Below are positions 22,294 through 33,475 of a DNA stretch of 33,821 nucleotides, piece by piece. Position 1 is the stretch's first letter. Each line of letters opens with the position of its first letter. Under the pieces are notes generated by a model, which worked only from the letters and a program-made list of their open reading frames with translations, had not been told where the DNA came from and searched no databases. Source of the stretch: Diplocarpon mali (lineage: Eukaryota > Ascomycota > Leotiomycetes > Helotiales > Drepanopezizaceae); the NCBI GenBank assembly GCA_024741835.1, contig JAENRP010000390.1, positions 1-33,821 on the forward strand, given 5' to 3'. The position numbers and the translations under genes are program-made.

Positions 22294-24237
22294 CGAGTCC
22301 CTTTGAGGCGATATATTAATAGATAATTAACTTCGTTTTCTACCTACTTATTAATATCTGTTTCGTCTTCTTTAATTAAATCAAAGGGGTAGGGCTGAGT
22401 TCTTCTTAAAAGGCTGTCTGCAGTAGTGTTTTTCGTTCTTGGAATATATTTGACTTTAAAGTCTATTAGTCTTATTTAAGCAATCTATTTTATTAGTAAG
22501 GCTTTAGGTAGGTCGCTTGCAGCTCTATTCAATTGTTCTACTAGCACTTTGGCATCGGTTTCGAGGATGAAGTAAGTGCTATAAAGGTCGCTTCTCATCT
22601 TTTTCATTGCTTTTAAGGCTCCTTTGCATTCCTATTTAATAGTATTATACTTTGTTTCTACTGGATTCTAAAGACTACTTTCAAAGCGAGCTAAATGTCT
22701 TTTCTATTAGCTATTAGCTTATTAAAGGATAGTACCCTATCTGATTAAGCTTGCGTTAACTATTAGTATTATTGGCCTAGCGTTGGCTCTATAGTCTATT
22801 TTGATTAGATATAGCGCTTTAAGCAACGCTTACTTTAGTTGTTTTATAGCCTCTATTTAGGGTTCCTCCTATTGAAACTCAGCCCCTTTTTAAAATAAGG
22901 CGTAAATAGGCGCTGCCTTTTTAGTAAAATCCTTGATCTAAATGCGATAGTATATTATAATGCCAATAAACGCGCGAGCTTCTGCCATATTATTATACCT
23001 CTTCCATTTGTCGATTTTGAGTACTTTAGCCCTTTAAGGACTTCGGCCATTGGAATTAGTAACGAAACTAACAATTTCTATTGATGGAAGATAGTATTAT
23101 AACTTTAGACTAACTGTTGCTCTTGCCCTTTCGAATTGTATAAGCACCTGGTTTAGGTTTTAAATGTATTCTATTATAAATTATTATATGCTAGGAAGAA
23201 CTTCTTTATAGTTATAGAATGATCTTGATCCTTTTACTCTTATATCGTTTATATAAGGGAGCGCAATATTGGGTATGCAATCTACTAGTATCTTATAGAT
23301 TACTTAGACAAATTGAGCGATCGAATTTATGGCCCCTTAAGGTAATCTTATCATTTGAAGTAGCCTAAGAGGGGTTTGAATTGCTATTATATCTCTCGAT
23401 TTAACATTAAGAATAAATTGGTTATATCTAAAGAAGAAGTTAATAAGAGAGCTGTAGGTTAATCCTACGAATTCATTTAAGAATTTATTTATATTCGGAG
23501 GAACGTTAGCGTCCTTAACAGTTACTCGGTTCATCTTTACTACTGCTGTTATTAGTCTATAAGTTCCCTTCTCTTTCTTAGCAACTAGGAACCATTTGTT
23601 CTTATAAAGGCTATTATAGAACTTAAGAACTCCTTGCTTTAGCCTATCCTTTAATATTTCGATTACCTTTTCTTAAAGAGCTTTAGAGACCCTGAATGTT
23701 TTCTCTTGCTAGGCTTCGTAGGGTATTGTCTTAATCTTAATATAAGGTATGACCTCTTTTCGAATCTGGCCAAGTTCCGTCTAGTCAAAAGCCAAGGCGT
23801 CCTCTCGATTTATTAAGGTTTTATAAAGTAGTTCGCGTTCTTGTTCTATTAAGTCATCTCCAATTTTTAGCATGTCGAAATGTTCTTTTGTTAGCCGATA
23901 TCCGATGGGTTTATTAGAAAATCTGCCTATGATAAACTTATCGAATTTGCCACCCGGCTTCGGAGGTCGAAGCTTCTTGTCTTATTTAAACCAATCGTCT
24001 AATCCTCTAGGCTTCGAGCCATTAGAGATTCCCTAATCCACCAGTCGTACTTTATCGGCCTTGCTTTTATATATAGTTCAAATATTAGCTAGTACTATGC
24101 TTCTCTGCTTCTTTCCTTTTTTATCAAATCTTATAAAACAGTCCGAATTTTCCTTTTTAAAAACAAATAAAAGATTTTCTAAGTCGTCAATTTGAAGTGC
24201 GTAGATGGAAATGTTATTAGTAATTTTATTATTTTTC

Positions 24238-24260
24238 ACTCGCAGGTCCGGCCTATAAGT
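24238..24260. repeat. 23-bp palindrome, site 4 (X2 PR-RT linker)
   Basis: On the - strand it encodes TYRPDLRV in the pol phase. Confidence 0.88.
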
Positions 24261-24399
24261 GGTTTTTAGGTTTTTTAAAATGATTAGTGAATTATCGAAA
24301 TTTATAAAACGAACTCTCTTTTCTACCTTATTTTTCTTTTTTCTTAATTGTTAAGTCGATAAAATGCCGATTGTACCATTTTTTAAAATTCCAGATTTG

Positions 24400-24422
24400 A
24401 CTCTTAGTCTAAGACCGCGAGT
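24400..24422. repeat. 23-bp palindrome, site 3 (X2 PR-RT linker)
   Basis: On the - strand it encodes TRGLRLRV in the pol phase. Confidence 0.82.
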
Positions 24423-26315
24423 TAAATTGCTATTATTTAAAATCGGCAAACTTACCTTTCTTTTGCTATAACTCCTCGCTAGGTGCCTTCCTTTACTAGT
24501 ATTAAGCCTAGCCCTTATGCTAGCTAATCGTTTCTCGAAACCTCATTCTAAAATTCGGCTATATCTTTTGCAATAACCATTTGTCCTTTTAAGGATCGAT
24601 CTATATTCTAAAGGCTAGCTTTTATAAGCTTATCTTTAGGATAGTTAAATGTTAGCTAAGATTCTAAAATAAAGAGCATTTCTAAAAGAATATTATTTAA
24701 GGAATTCTCTATTATTAGAAAGTCAGTGTAATTAACGATTCCTCTGACTCTAACCTTTATATTTTTCACCTATTTATTAAAATTGTATTTCGATCTAGAG
24801 ACAGTTGAATAAATAAGGAGTTGATCGCTAACGATTATCAATCGAGCTATTTCTACCACTTTTCTAATTATTATATTAACTTCTAAACTATAATCGATTA
24901 GAGCCTTTGCTTTAATTGATTCTTCTATAGAATAAATAACAATAGGGCTTTTTATCGTAACTGCTAAACAATTTCAATTGATATTCTGAGATATTAAAGC
25001 TATTGCTATAATATTATAGTACCTTTAGGTTCCTTTGTCTTTTGCAATCTAAAGACATTTGATTAAGGCTAGGTGCTTCTTAAAGTTCTTTTACATTACA
25101 ATTTCTATTTCCTTATTATTATTCAAATCTTTAAAGGCAATTGGGATATGCTTTCCTAGCACTTTATTAAAGCGTCTAATTAAACTAAATAGGTCTTTGA
25201 ATATGAGGTTAATTTGCTAGGCTATAATATTCTCTATAGCTTTCTCTATTACAGTTGAACTAGCGTATTTGTTAATAAATTTCTCCTATTTTAACATCTG
25301 TCTCTTTCGCTTAGGGTTAGGGGTCCGCGCAATAACTTCAACTTCTTAATCTTTAAGCTTAAAGCCATCTTCGTCTATTACATCTTTGATCAATTCGTCT
25401 GCTATATCGGCTTTATCCTTATCTATTGCGGTTCTAAACTATTAGGTGTCTTTTAGCATTTGGACTCTATATTGAGATTCCTGAGTTATATGCGCTGATT
25501 TCTGGACTTTGGCTGGTTTTATTAGTATTAGTAGAGTGGAAGATTTAGAAGGATGCTGAGAATTCCAAGGGTTCCTAGATACAGAAGCAGTATTAATATC
25601 GGCTGAAATATTGTTATTAACCTATCCTAAGACAGAGATGCCTCTAACTTCTATAGCTGTTTGATTAGAAGCTGGGTCCTTAAGAACTCCCTTAGGTAGA
25701 TTGCTAGTTGGACCTATATATATATAAGTTGGAATTTTGGCGTTTATGTCTATAATACGCTATCGTTCGACCAAATTCTCGTCCTATTTTATACTATATA
25801 TTATCGTTCGAATAGTCTGTAACTATAAGCGATTCTGATGCTTTTTAATAGGGATAGCTTCTGGCCTAGGATCCTTAATACAAAGCATCTTATACTTATT
25901 AATATATATAACCCTAGTGTTAATAAAACAAAGGAAAAGAGGGCAATTGTTGCGATACTTATATAGAGCGCAGTTAGGTTCTTTATTATTGCAAAAGTTG
26001 TAGGTTAGTTGTCTTCTATTGCTATTCCCTTAGTACCCTATAGCATTAATATTAGCAGAGTGCTGGTTAGGATTAATTTCTCCTTCTTTAGTTAACTATT
26101 GAGTTCTTATATTAGTAGGTTGTTCCGAATGACAAGAAGCAGGAGTCTAGTAATAGGAACTACTATATTGGCTCATAGTGGCTGAGTTTTGCCTATTACC
26201 AAATTAGGGAATATGCTATTTTTCCTATAAGAGATTATTAATCTTGGTTTTTAAGCTCTGGATTTAGAGTTTTGCAAATTGGGTCTTAAGTTCCTTAATT
26301 CTAAGGTTGGATTTC

Positions 26316-26338
26316 ACTCCTAAGTCGGGCTTGCGAGT
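26316..26338. repeat. 23-bp palindrome, site 2 (X2 gag)
   Basis: On the - strand it encodes TRKPDLGV in the gag phase. Confidence 0.87.
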
Positions 26339-27324
26339 GAAAGGTATAACCACTGGGTTCTTCTTTGCCTCTTCTATGACTTCCAGAGCCTTTAAGTGTT
26401 CTTGGACCAGGCTCTTAAGGTCTTTAGTATAGGAGGGAGTAAGGGCTTTTTCCTACTCTATAGTATTAATGGTTCTCTTATTAAGATCTGATTTTAAAGC
26501 AAAGGCTGCGAATTCCTTAAATAAGGCGAAGGTTATAAGGTCTTGCTTATTAATCCTAAAATGCTTAATGATCTTATTTCAGAGTCCAATAGGTAATCTA
26601 AGTAAGAAAAGGCGGCCTCTTTTAACTTCGCTAAGTATTTTCTAGCTGATTAAGGTGTTTGATATATAAGTAAAAGTCTAATAGTAGTTCTTAAGTTCCT
26701 TAAGAGTACAAGTGACTAGAACAAATTCCTTTAAGAAAGCTAGGGTATCGCGAATCTGCTATCTATTAAATTCGCAAAATTCAGATTTGAGGGCCTTAAT
26801 AAGGAGTTCTTATAAACTATAAGTTTTCCATTCGGGAAGGGACTTAATAATATCCTTGCTTATATGATTATAGTAGCGAGAAAGTTGAGAAATTATATCC
26901 TTTTATATAATACTAAAATTGTAACAAGTTTCCTTATATTGCTTAAGGAAATCAGTGATATTGGCGCCTATGAAGTAAGGAGCGCTAGGGGAACTAGGAA
27001 GGGGAAAGTGACTGGTAATAGCCTTAAATGCGGCCATTATCGTTTTATACTAACCGTCTGGGTTGATAGAATCCATAAGGGGCAAAGGGGAAGCTTCGAT
27101 ATTGCAAGATTGATTGCTAGGAGGAGTACTTCGAAATTCAAAAGGGCTTAAAGAATGTTTAAAATCTAAGTCAATCTTAGAGTGATTAGGACGAGTTTGA
27201 AAAGATTTAAATAAAGGGTTAGTGAAAAGTTCAAAATTGTTATTATTTTTAGTATTTTCTAATATTAATATTGAAAAAGTAAGTGGCAGTCCTAAGTTAT
27301 TTAAGGATATCTTTTTATCCTCCC

Positions 27325-27347
27325 ACTCGTAGGCTAGGCTTAGGAGT
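27325..27347. repeat. 23-bp palindrome, site 1 (X2 leader/gag edge)
   Basis: The arms are ACTCGTAGGCT and GGCTTAGGAGT. Partner in X1: 3702-3724. Confidence 0.85.
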
Positions 27348-27385
27348 AGAATTCCGGATTCTGCTAAAAGTTTAATCCGAGTTTG

Positions 27386-28023
27386 CTAAGAGATTCTAAG
27401 TAGGTGCTAAATAACTAATAGGAGCGTTGCGACTAATTGCAATAAGATAAGGTTTACCTAATTAAGGACCAATTTCTAAGATAAGGTTTATATCTAAGAT
27501 TCTTCTTAGCCTTTAGGCCAATTCCCATTGGTCCTTAGAATAAAGGGGTCTCTAGAGACGATTCTAAGGCAATTTTTAGAGTTCTATTAAGCTAAGGCGG
27601 CTGAATTATCGAATTCGGATTTCTAAAGATTCTAAGGAGGCACTTCCGATTGGAGTTTGCGCTTGGTATTACTTGAGTACTTGAAACTACTGCTATTTGA
27701 GATTGCTATTATAGGGTTTGCCAAACTTTTTATACTAGGAAGCCGAAAATTCCGAAAATCTTAGAGTTAAGGAAGAAAATAGGGGTTTTCGGAGCAGAGC
27801 CGAAAAGGGAAAATCTGAGGTTATTAATAGTTGCTAAACGAAAATCGATAGTTCTAAGTAACTAGGCGATTAAAGATAAGGGTTTTAGAGTCGATCAAAA
27901 TGCTATAAGTATTTCAAAGACGTATTCTTCAAAAGGCCGGTCTCTTATCTGCAAATCCAAGAGATCAATAAGGTTGTATAGGGACGGAAATCTCAAGAAA
28001 TCGGTCCCTGCGTAGGTCACTAA
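27386..28023 (-). other. 5' leader of X2
   Basis: This noncoding leader lies between the 5' LTR and gag. It matches 3017-3663 of X1 and contains the conserved hairpin and PBS region described for X1. Confidence 0.7.
27980..28009 (-). promoter_or_regulatory. possible leader hairpin next to PBS (X2)
   Basis: AGGGAC at 27980-27985 and GTCCCT at 28004-28009 are the counterpart of the X1 hairpin. The arms are unchanged in both copies although the surrounding DNA is mutated. Confidence 0.3.
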
Positions 28024-28267
28024 TATAAAACTGAGGGGAGACAACACAAGAATAGGCCTAAGGGAAGACCTAAAAATAAGAGGAGGAAGTACTATAAGCG
28101 GGCTCTCTTAGATAAGATATTAGGAACAAGTCCTAAGTATGGGGTATATTCAGTACTATGGCGATACGCGCTGTTTCTATATATAGAAGATGGCCCTTTT
28201 ATCCTCCTACTGTCCTGCGTCGATCATATAATATATATCACAAGACCTATCCATCTCAGGTCTCCAC
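28024..28267 (-). repeat. 5' LTR of X2 (244 bp)
   Basis: In + orientation it runs from TATAAAACTGAGG to GGTCTCCAC. It matches 12530-12773 base for base except for about 15 transitions. AATAG follows immediately. Confidence 0.93.
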
Positions 28268-28272
28268 AATAG
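28268..28272. repeat. target-site duplication AATAG, right of X2
   Basis: This is the second copy of the 5-bp duplication. The ORF2 frame of X1 resumes directly after it. Confidence 0.93.
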
Positions 28273-28582
28273 TGCTTTTATAAGTATATTCCTCTCTATT
28301 ATAAGATAAGAAGCAAAGATGTATCTTTATCACTTCTGCCTTATAAATAGCGCGACCTCTATACCTTTTTATTTTCTCTATAATATAATATTTAGTCTTA
28401 CTTAATAAGTCCTTTAAATATACTATAGATTCTACCTCTTAGCTATAATAGTAAGGAGTAGAAGAACCTATTAGCTTATAGCCTACCCTAAACCTTTATA
28501 ATTGATTAGCCTTAGTCTTTATAATTAAGTTGTTTTAATAAAGAGAGATATAAGTGCTATTAATAAAGAAATTCCGATTTTC

Positions 28583-28605
28583 ACTTGCGGTCCTGGCCTA
28601 TAAGT
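28583..28605. repeat. 23-bp palindrome, site 8 (X1 ORF2)
   Basis: It encodes TCGPGL-stop-V. Partner in X2: 18186-18208. Confidence 0.85.
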
Positions 28606-29467
28606 CAATTTTATTAAAAAGCAAGTTTTAGATTATTAAATCCTACCGATTGGATAAGGGCCAGCTTCTAGAAGCCTTAATAGGTAGGTCGGCTCTTAAT
28701 TGAATATAAAACTCATTCTATCTATAAAGAAGATAAGTCGATAGACTTCTTAAGCACTTGGTTTAAAATCTCAACTAGCTTGAATAATTGCAAAATTAAA
28801 GCGAAAAGAGATCTTGCGACCTATTACTAATAATAGTAATCCAATTATAGTAATAACGAAATAGGGATACCTTCTTAAAATGCTTTCGGATAATTCTTAT
28901 AGGACTAGTGGTTTTATAGCCTTTTATAACAACTATATAGCTATCTACGATAAGAATACCTTAGAAAATAAGACTTGAATCTCCGATTTTATCTTTTTAA
29001 TCTTTACTCTAAAGTAACCTTTAATACTTTAATAGATTAATATAAGTAGAACTACTGCACCTTTTAAAGTAGCTTTTCATCTTAAGAACTGCAATAGCCT
29101 CTTTAAAGCTATTATTAATCGACGCTTTTAAACAGATCTAGCAGTTATAATCGAAGTATAGGAATTGTTTCTTCTTAATAAAGACAAATTGAAAATCTAC
29201 TTTATAAAATATAATTAGAAACTCTTTAATGCCTTTATTAATACTTAAACGAATGTTATAAATACTAAGTCGCTTCTTTATAGACTTAAGTCTTAAGGAT
29301 AATGCGATAAAATAAATGCTATCTAAAAGCCTAATGCATTAATTAATAAAGGCATTATTGCAAGAAAATTCGGAAAAGAGACGAATCGAAACGCTAGTAT
29401 AATATCAGATCCTAATTTGGGAACTAACCCTTTGTTTTTACCCTTAAGCTTAAAAACGCTAAGACTA

Positions 29468-29490
29468 ACTCGCAAGCCCGGCCCGCGAGT
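29468..29490. repeat. 23-bp palindrome, site 9 (X1 ORF2 C-terminus)
   Basis: It encodes TRKPGPRV. The arms are unusually GC-rich (ACTCGCAAGCC and GGCCCGCGAGT). Partner in X2: 17301-17323. Confidence 0.88.
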
Positions 29491-29668
29491 AAGGTTAGAC
29501 TCGGCTAGCTTAAGCCTATAAGATGGTTTGGATAAACCTCGGTTACTAAACCTAAGGGTATAAACAGAGGTTCCTTTAATAGAGGCACCTAAATCAGAGA
29601 AATCGCTAAGAGGTAAGAACTAACGCAAGAGAAGAAGACTCCGAAGTAACAATAGAACCGACAATTAA

Positions 29669-30237
29669 GTCAAGCAATCTAAAGAATCTAGCCTATTACC
29701 CTTAGAAAAGACCATTTAAAGGACTTATGAATTCGAGTTGAATCTTTTTTAAGATTATCTACTTCCTAAATGCCAGTACCTCTTTATTCTCTATTTATTA
29801 TTTTATTCTATATATATTCTTTACTTTATTTCATTCTTTATATAATCCATCCTTTAATTATTTCCTTTATATACAACTTTCTAATGCTTACCTTTAAAAT
29901 ATCATCTTTACCTTTAATAATTATCATTTACCAATTATAAGTCCTTATATGCGTTATACCCTACTTTTATTCCTACTTCTAGCCTCTTTATGCCTACTTT
30001 TCCTTTGTATATTAGCGTAGTTCTTATCTCTATAAATAAATCTCTCCTTATACTATAATTATACTTTTTTTTACCTTTTCTATAACCTTACTAAACCCTA
30101 GCACTAGTACTAGCAGTACTACTATTATTGTCTTTCTATTATCAATCTTTTCTAATATAAGCCTTTTATATTATTAATCTTTTTTAAACAATCATCTCTT
30201 TATTTAAAACTACCCCCCTTTTATTAAATAATTTATT
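29669..30237 (+). other. ORF2-ORF3 intergenic region (X1)
   Basis: These 569 bp match 16564-17122 of X2 in inverse orientation. They contain the pyrimidine-rich low-complexity tract (TTTATTCT-like units near 29780-29850). No coding frame is supported. Confidence 0.5.
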
Positions 30238-31125
30238 ATAGTACTACTAACTATAAGTAAAAAGGCCATACCTAAGAAGAATATATCAATTGTTGCCTTA
30301 GGTAGCAAGTCCTTAAGTACTACTAATAATAAACTAATATTAAAGGAAGGGTTTTTATAAGATAGCAAGTTATTAAGATCATTAGAAGATATTATAACTA
30401 CCTATAGAACGTTAGGTGAAATAGAATAATAAGTATTCTTAAATTCCTTTATTAAAGTATTAAACTATAGAATTTCTACTATTAAAGAGGGGTTCTTAAG
30501 CTTTGATAATTTTCTTAAAGGAGAGCTTAAGGTTAAAGGAATTGATTATGAAAAGTTTTTATAAGAGTATTAAGGTTACTCTACATTAATGGATTTGTTT
30601 CGGAGAAACTAAGATAAAAAGAATAAGGGTATAAAAAGATTGCTACAGTTTATAAGTGGCACTTATAGCACCCTCTTCTAAACCTACTTTATAACCGATA
30701 TTACTACTAATAATACCTTGCGAGGACTAGGCAAGATTTTTAAGATATATTAACTAGTAGTAAAGGCTATATAAGTATTGAATCATTTTACTATTTAAGA
30801 AGGTATAAAGAAACTCTAAGGCAATAATATAAGAGGTAGAAAATTTGTTAGGTTCTCGAGCACTATTATATATTCTATCATTTAGATTATAAAAGACGAT
30901 CTAGCGTAGTATGATAATCTGGCCCTTTTTGATTAGACAATTTTAAATACCCTTAGCCTATAATAGTTATAATATAGTCTACTTATTATAAAAGAAAAGA
31001 TGATCTATCTTATTAAGTATATTATAAACTATTTTAATAATAAAATAGAGAGATAGGAATTTATAGTTTCCGCTGCTTAGAAAATGCTGCTACCCTTAGC
31101 AGAACTAACTAATAAAGAAAATTTG

Positions 31126-31148
31126 ACTTATAGGCCTGGCCTATAAGT
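31126..31148. repeat. 23-bp palindrome, site 10 (X1 ORF3), perfect arms
   Basis: The left arm is ACTTATAGGCC, the centre is T, and the right arm is the exact reverse complement. It encodes TYRPGL-stop-V. Partner in X2: 15653-15675. Confidence 0.92.
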
Positions 31149-31311
31149 AGAATCAGTATATAATAGAGAAGTCCTTAAATATAAGGTACTTATGATACTA
31201 GAAATACAAACTACTAACTATTATAACCCTAAATCATTAGACTTAGATAAGTTTAAATTACTATCCTTAAAAATGCTTAAAATACCTCGAATACTAATAG
31301 CAAATAAATTA

Positions 31312-31334
31312 AGTCGCAGGCCTGGCCTATAGGT
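31312..31334. repeat. 23-bp palindrome, site 11 (X1 ORF3)
   Basis: It encodes SRRPGL-stop-V. Partner in X2: 15467-15489. Confidence 0.85.
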
Positions 31335-32541
31335 TAGCGCATATAATATTATAAACTTAGAAGAAGATTTGTCAGATAAAGAAGGGAGTACTATTACTAA
31401 TATCTTAGAAATTTTTAATAATACTAAGAAGGATATTGCGGATATTATATAGACCTTTCCTAAAGATTTGCAAAAGTTTATTTTAAAATTCTATAAGTCT
31501 ATAATAAAGCGTTTGAAAAAGGAAAACTAGAGAGATGTTTTATTAGTATAAGAGGTAATAGCAAAAGCTGTTAAATAAATTATAAAACTGTAATAAGACA
31601 AATTCTCCTTAGATAATATTATATAGTTCTTTATCGATTATAAGAAATCAAAGGGCGACTATTATATGCTTAAGGAGAAGCCTAAAGATACTATAATAAT
31701 AATCTTTATAGAATGTTATTAAGTCCCTTTTAACATTAAGATGATACTATAATATAGTGATAAATTCAGAGTTATAGTAATACTAGAAATGAAAACTCGC
31801 TTGAGTAAATTTATAATAGGGATATTTAAAGACTTCTATTTTAAGAAATTTTATACCCTTTATAAATGATAATATATACTATACTGCGGACTAGCATTAA
31901 TAGGCATTACTAATAAAGAAGTATTATCTAACCTTTATAAATTTTATACTACTCTTAATCTAAGATTGTTCTTATTATACTTTGGAAATTATATAATAGT
32001 AGCTACTAGCAATAGAATAGCTAATTAGATTAAAAAAGATATATCGCTAGGTTTCTTTAAGTTTAAAGTAGCACTTAAGGCTTTGAAATTATTTTATAAT
32101 ATCGCTTAGACCCCTGCTTAGTATAAAACAATACTAACTAAGGATACTTTAATATTGTTTTATACTAAGGGTTTCTTAAATATGCCTAAATTATTTAGCT
32201 GCGCATTCCTAAGCATAGTTCGCACGTATAATTATGGTTCTTAAGGAAAGAATTCATTTTTAACATTAGCATAAGAGGAAATGGAAATATATAAGTACTA
32301 TTTCCGAATCTTAAATAAGAAGCCTTCCCCTCCTTCTACCTTCCTTTATAATATAACTTATAGTTTAATATAATAGACTTTAAGGATATACTATAGGCTA
32401 TATCTTAGTGCTTTATTAACTTGCTATAATTCTTTATATAAGCTAGTAGCGTATCTTAAGGCTATATAGTTTATAGGTATTAACTACTATTTAAGAGTTA
32501 TTTCTACTAAGATTAACGCTAATACAAGATTCGTAAGGCTG

Positions 32542-32564
32542 ACTCCTAGGCCTAGCTCGCAGGT
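32542..32564. repeat. 23-bp palindrome, site 12 (X1 ORF3)
   Basis: It encodes TPRPSSQV. Partner in X2: 14237-14259. Confidence 0.85.
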
Positions 32565-33363
32565 CGGCTCTCCTAATAGTAGGACTATCGATTACTATAT
32601 AATACCTATAGTAAAATAATCAACTAGAGAATTTGCTATATAGGAAAAATCCTATAAAATATCAGCTCTTACCCTTCTGCACTTAAAGAATGCTTAATAG
32701 GTCTTACTAAATCTGGCATAAAACGCAATATAGTAGAAAGAATTAAACATTAAGACTAAGACGCTACTTAAGAAATATATCTCTAATAAGACTACCCTAT
32801 TCTTTATATTTATAAGATAAGGAATATTCATTAACTTAAAGTCCGGCAAAGAGCTTAAAAAAGGTAGGTTTCTTACTATTAGTAACAACTATATAGAAGT
32901 TATTAGTAATAACTCACTTAAAAATAGTACTAACCTAGACGAGTTTTATATTAAGTCCATTTATATAAAGAAACCGAGTACTGCAAGATAGAGTATTACT
33001 AGGGAATCGTTAGCCAAGTTTCGTACAATACTTAGTATAATAAAAGGTGGCCTACTATTAAAAGCACTTATAGGAAGACAATTATAGAACGATCTATTAG
33101 TAGTAATAATAGTAAAAGAGTTGCTATCTAAAGATATAGGTCAGCTAACAACCTATTTAAAGAAGTATAAGTAAGAACTTTTTAATAATTTTACCTATAC
33201 TTAGAAACTGATTTAATACTTAAAGCTATAATTATATAAGGACAAATCCTAAGCTAAAACAAAAGGTACTAATAATAATATTAAGGCTAATAATGTAATT
33301 GATAAGATAATTCTTCTTAAGAAGTATAGTATTAAAAAGCCTTATATAAAAACCCTTAATACA

Positions 33364-33386
33364 ACTCCTAGGCCTAGCCTGCGACT
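33364..33386. repeat. 23-bp palindrome, site 13 (X1 ORF3 C-terminus)
   Basis: It encodes TPRPSLRL. Partner in X2: 13415-13437. Confidence 0.85.
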
Positions 33387-33475
33387 TAATCTAAAGAAAG
33401 GCAAGGCTAAGGAGGTCGTAGCTATAGAATCTCTTACCGCATCCCCCTTAGTAGTAGATAACTCTCTAAAGGATG

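Larger units (their letters stand above)
20607..24554 (-). pseudogene. pol: X2 pol: RT, RNase H, integrase, RIP-inactivated
   Basis: This Gypsy-type pol lies one phase behind gag. An N-terminal basic linker with two palindromes (24400-24422 and 24238-24260) precedes RT at about 23000-23680. RT shows KNKWFLVAKKEKGTYRL, MNRVTVKDANVPPN, IQTPLRLLQMIRLP and YINDIRVKG. RNase H lies at about 22390-22830 (ETDAKVLVEQLNR, TTADSLLRR). The integrase zinc-binding part near 21920-22050 has HKETGH and a damaged Cys pair (SCIPY). The core shows NRGPENKG and YNSKANRIVEQGH (21492-21701). The C-terminal domain has KGTFAANRLKHFY, followed by a palindrome. Several catalytic Asp positions read Asn (LINFFF, LNITQV, TINRG), mostly explicable as TpG to TpA RIP. 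The stop is taken as TAA at 20607-20609; an earlier TAG near 20740 is an alternative end. Confidence 0.88.
24548..27385 (-). pseudogene. gag: X2 gag and aspartic protease, RIP-inactivated
   Basis: The - frame is open, apart from RIP-type stops, from about 27385 to the TAG at 24548-24550. It encodes capsid-like helices (SHFPLPSS, NITDFLKQYKET, DLITFALFKEFAAFAL). A palindrome-coded linker follows (26316-26338, TRKPDLGV), then a coiled-coil-like region and a Cys-rich nucleocapsid part (FCNNKEPNCALYKYRNNC near 25950-26000). The retropepsin-like segment near 24640-24910 has LIDYSLEVN at the active site and ILLEMLFIL. The first in-frame ATG I see is at 27076 (MDSINPDG), but the frame continues upstream, so the start is undecided. 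Protease and RT are in different phases, so expression probably needed a -1 frameshift. Confidence 0.82.
12530..28267 (-). mobile_element. X2: complete 15.7-kb Gypsy-type LTR retrotransposon nested in X1
   Basis: X2 has two 244-bp LTRs in direct orientation (12530-12773 and 28024-28267), AATAG target duplications and an internal region coding on the - strand. Order in its own direction: 5' LTR, leader, gag-protease, pol, ORF2, ORF3, 3' region, 3' LTR. At 15,738 bp (with a 21-N gap) it is far longer than typical fungal Gypsy elements, which as a family are around 5 to 8 kb. About 6.6 kb of the extra length is the two accessory genes. The LTRs differ at roughly 15 sites, all transitions. The coding frames are collinear with X1 but carry fewer stops, as expected for the younger copy. 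The integrase order (after RNase H) is Gypsy-like rather than Copia-like. Confidence 0.95.
28273..29668 (+). pseudogene. X1 ORF2, 3' part
   Basis: This is the continuation of ORF2 from 12529, ending at TAA 29666-29668. It begins with the segment containing MYLYHF and FLYNI. It carries the palindromes at 28583-28605 (TCGPGL*V) and 29468-29490 (TRKPGPRV) and ends in a basic KRRRLRS tail. The same segments occur in X2 at 17123-18515. Stops are frequent. Confidence 0.75.

Noticed and set aside
23940..23975. A fifteenth palindrome (GCCACCCGGCTTCGGAGGTC region; X1 near 7080)
   Set aside because: It encodes RPPKPGG and resembles the motif by its P-G, but the arms are not complementary and the length does not fit.
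26864..27151. Short + strand open frame of 95 codons
   Set aside because: It lies antisense to the gag frame of X2; its openness reflects the complement of gag codons, and X1 does not keep it open.
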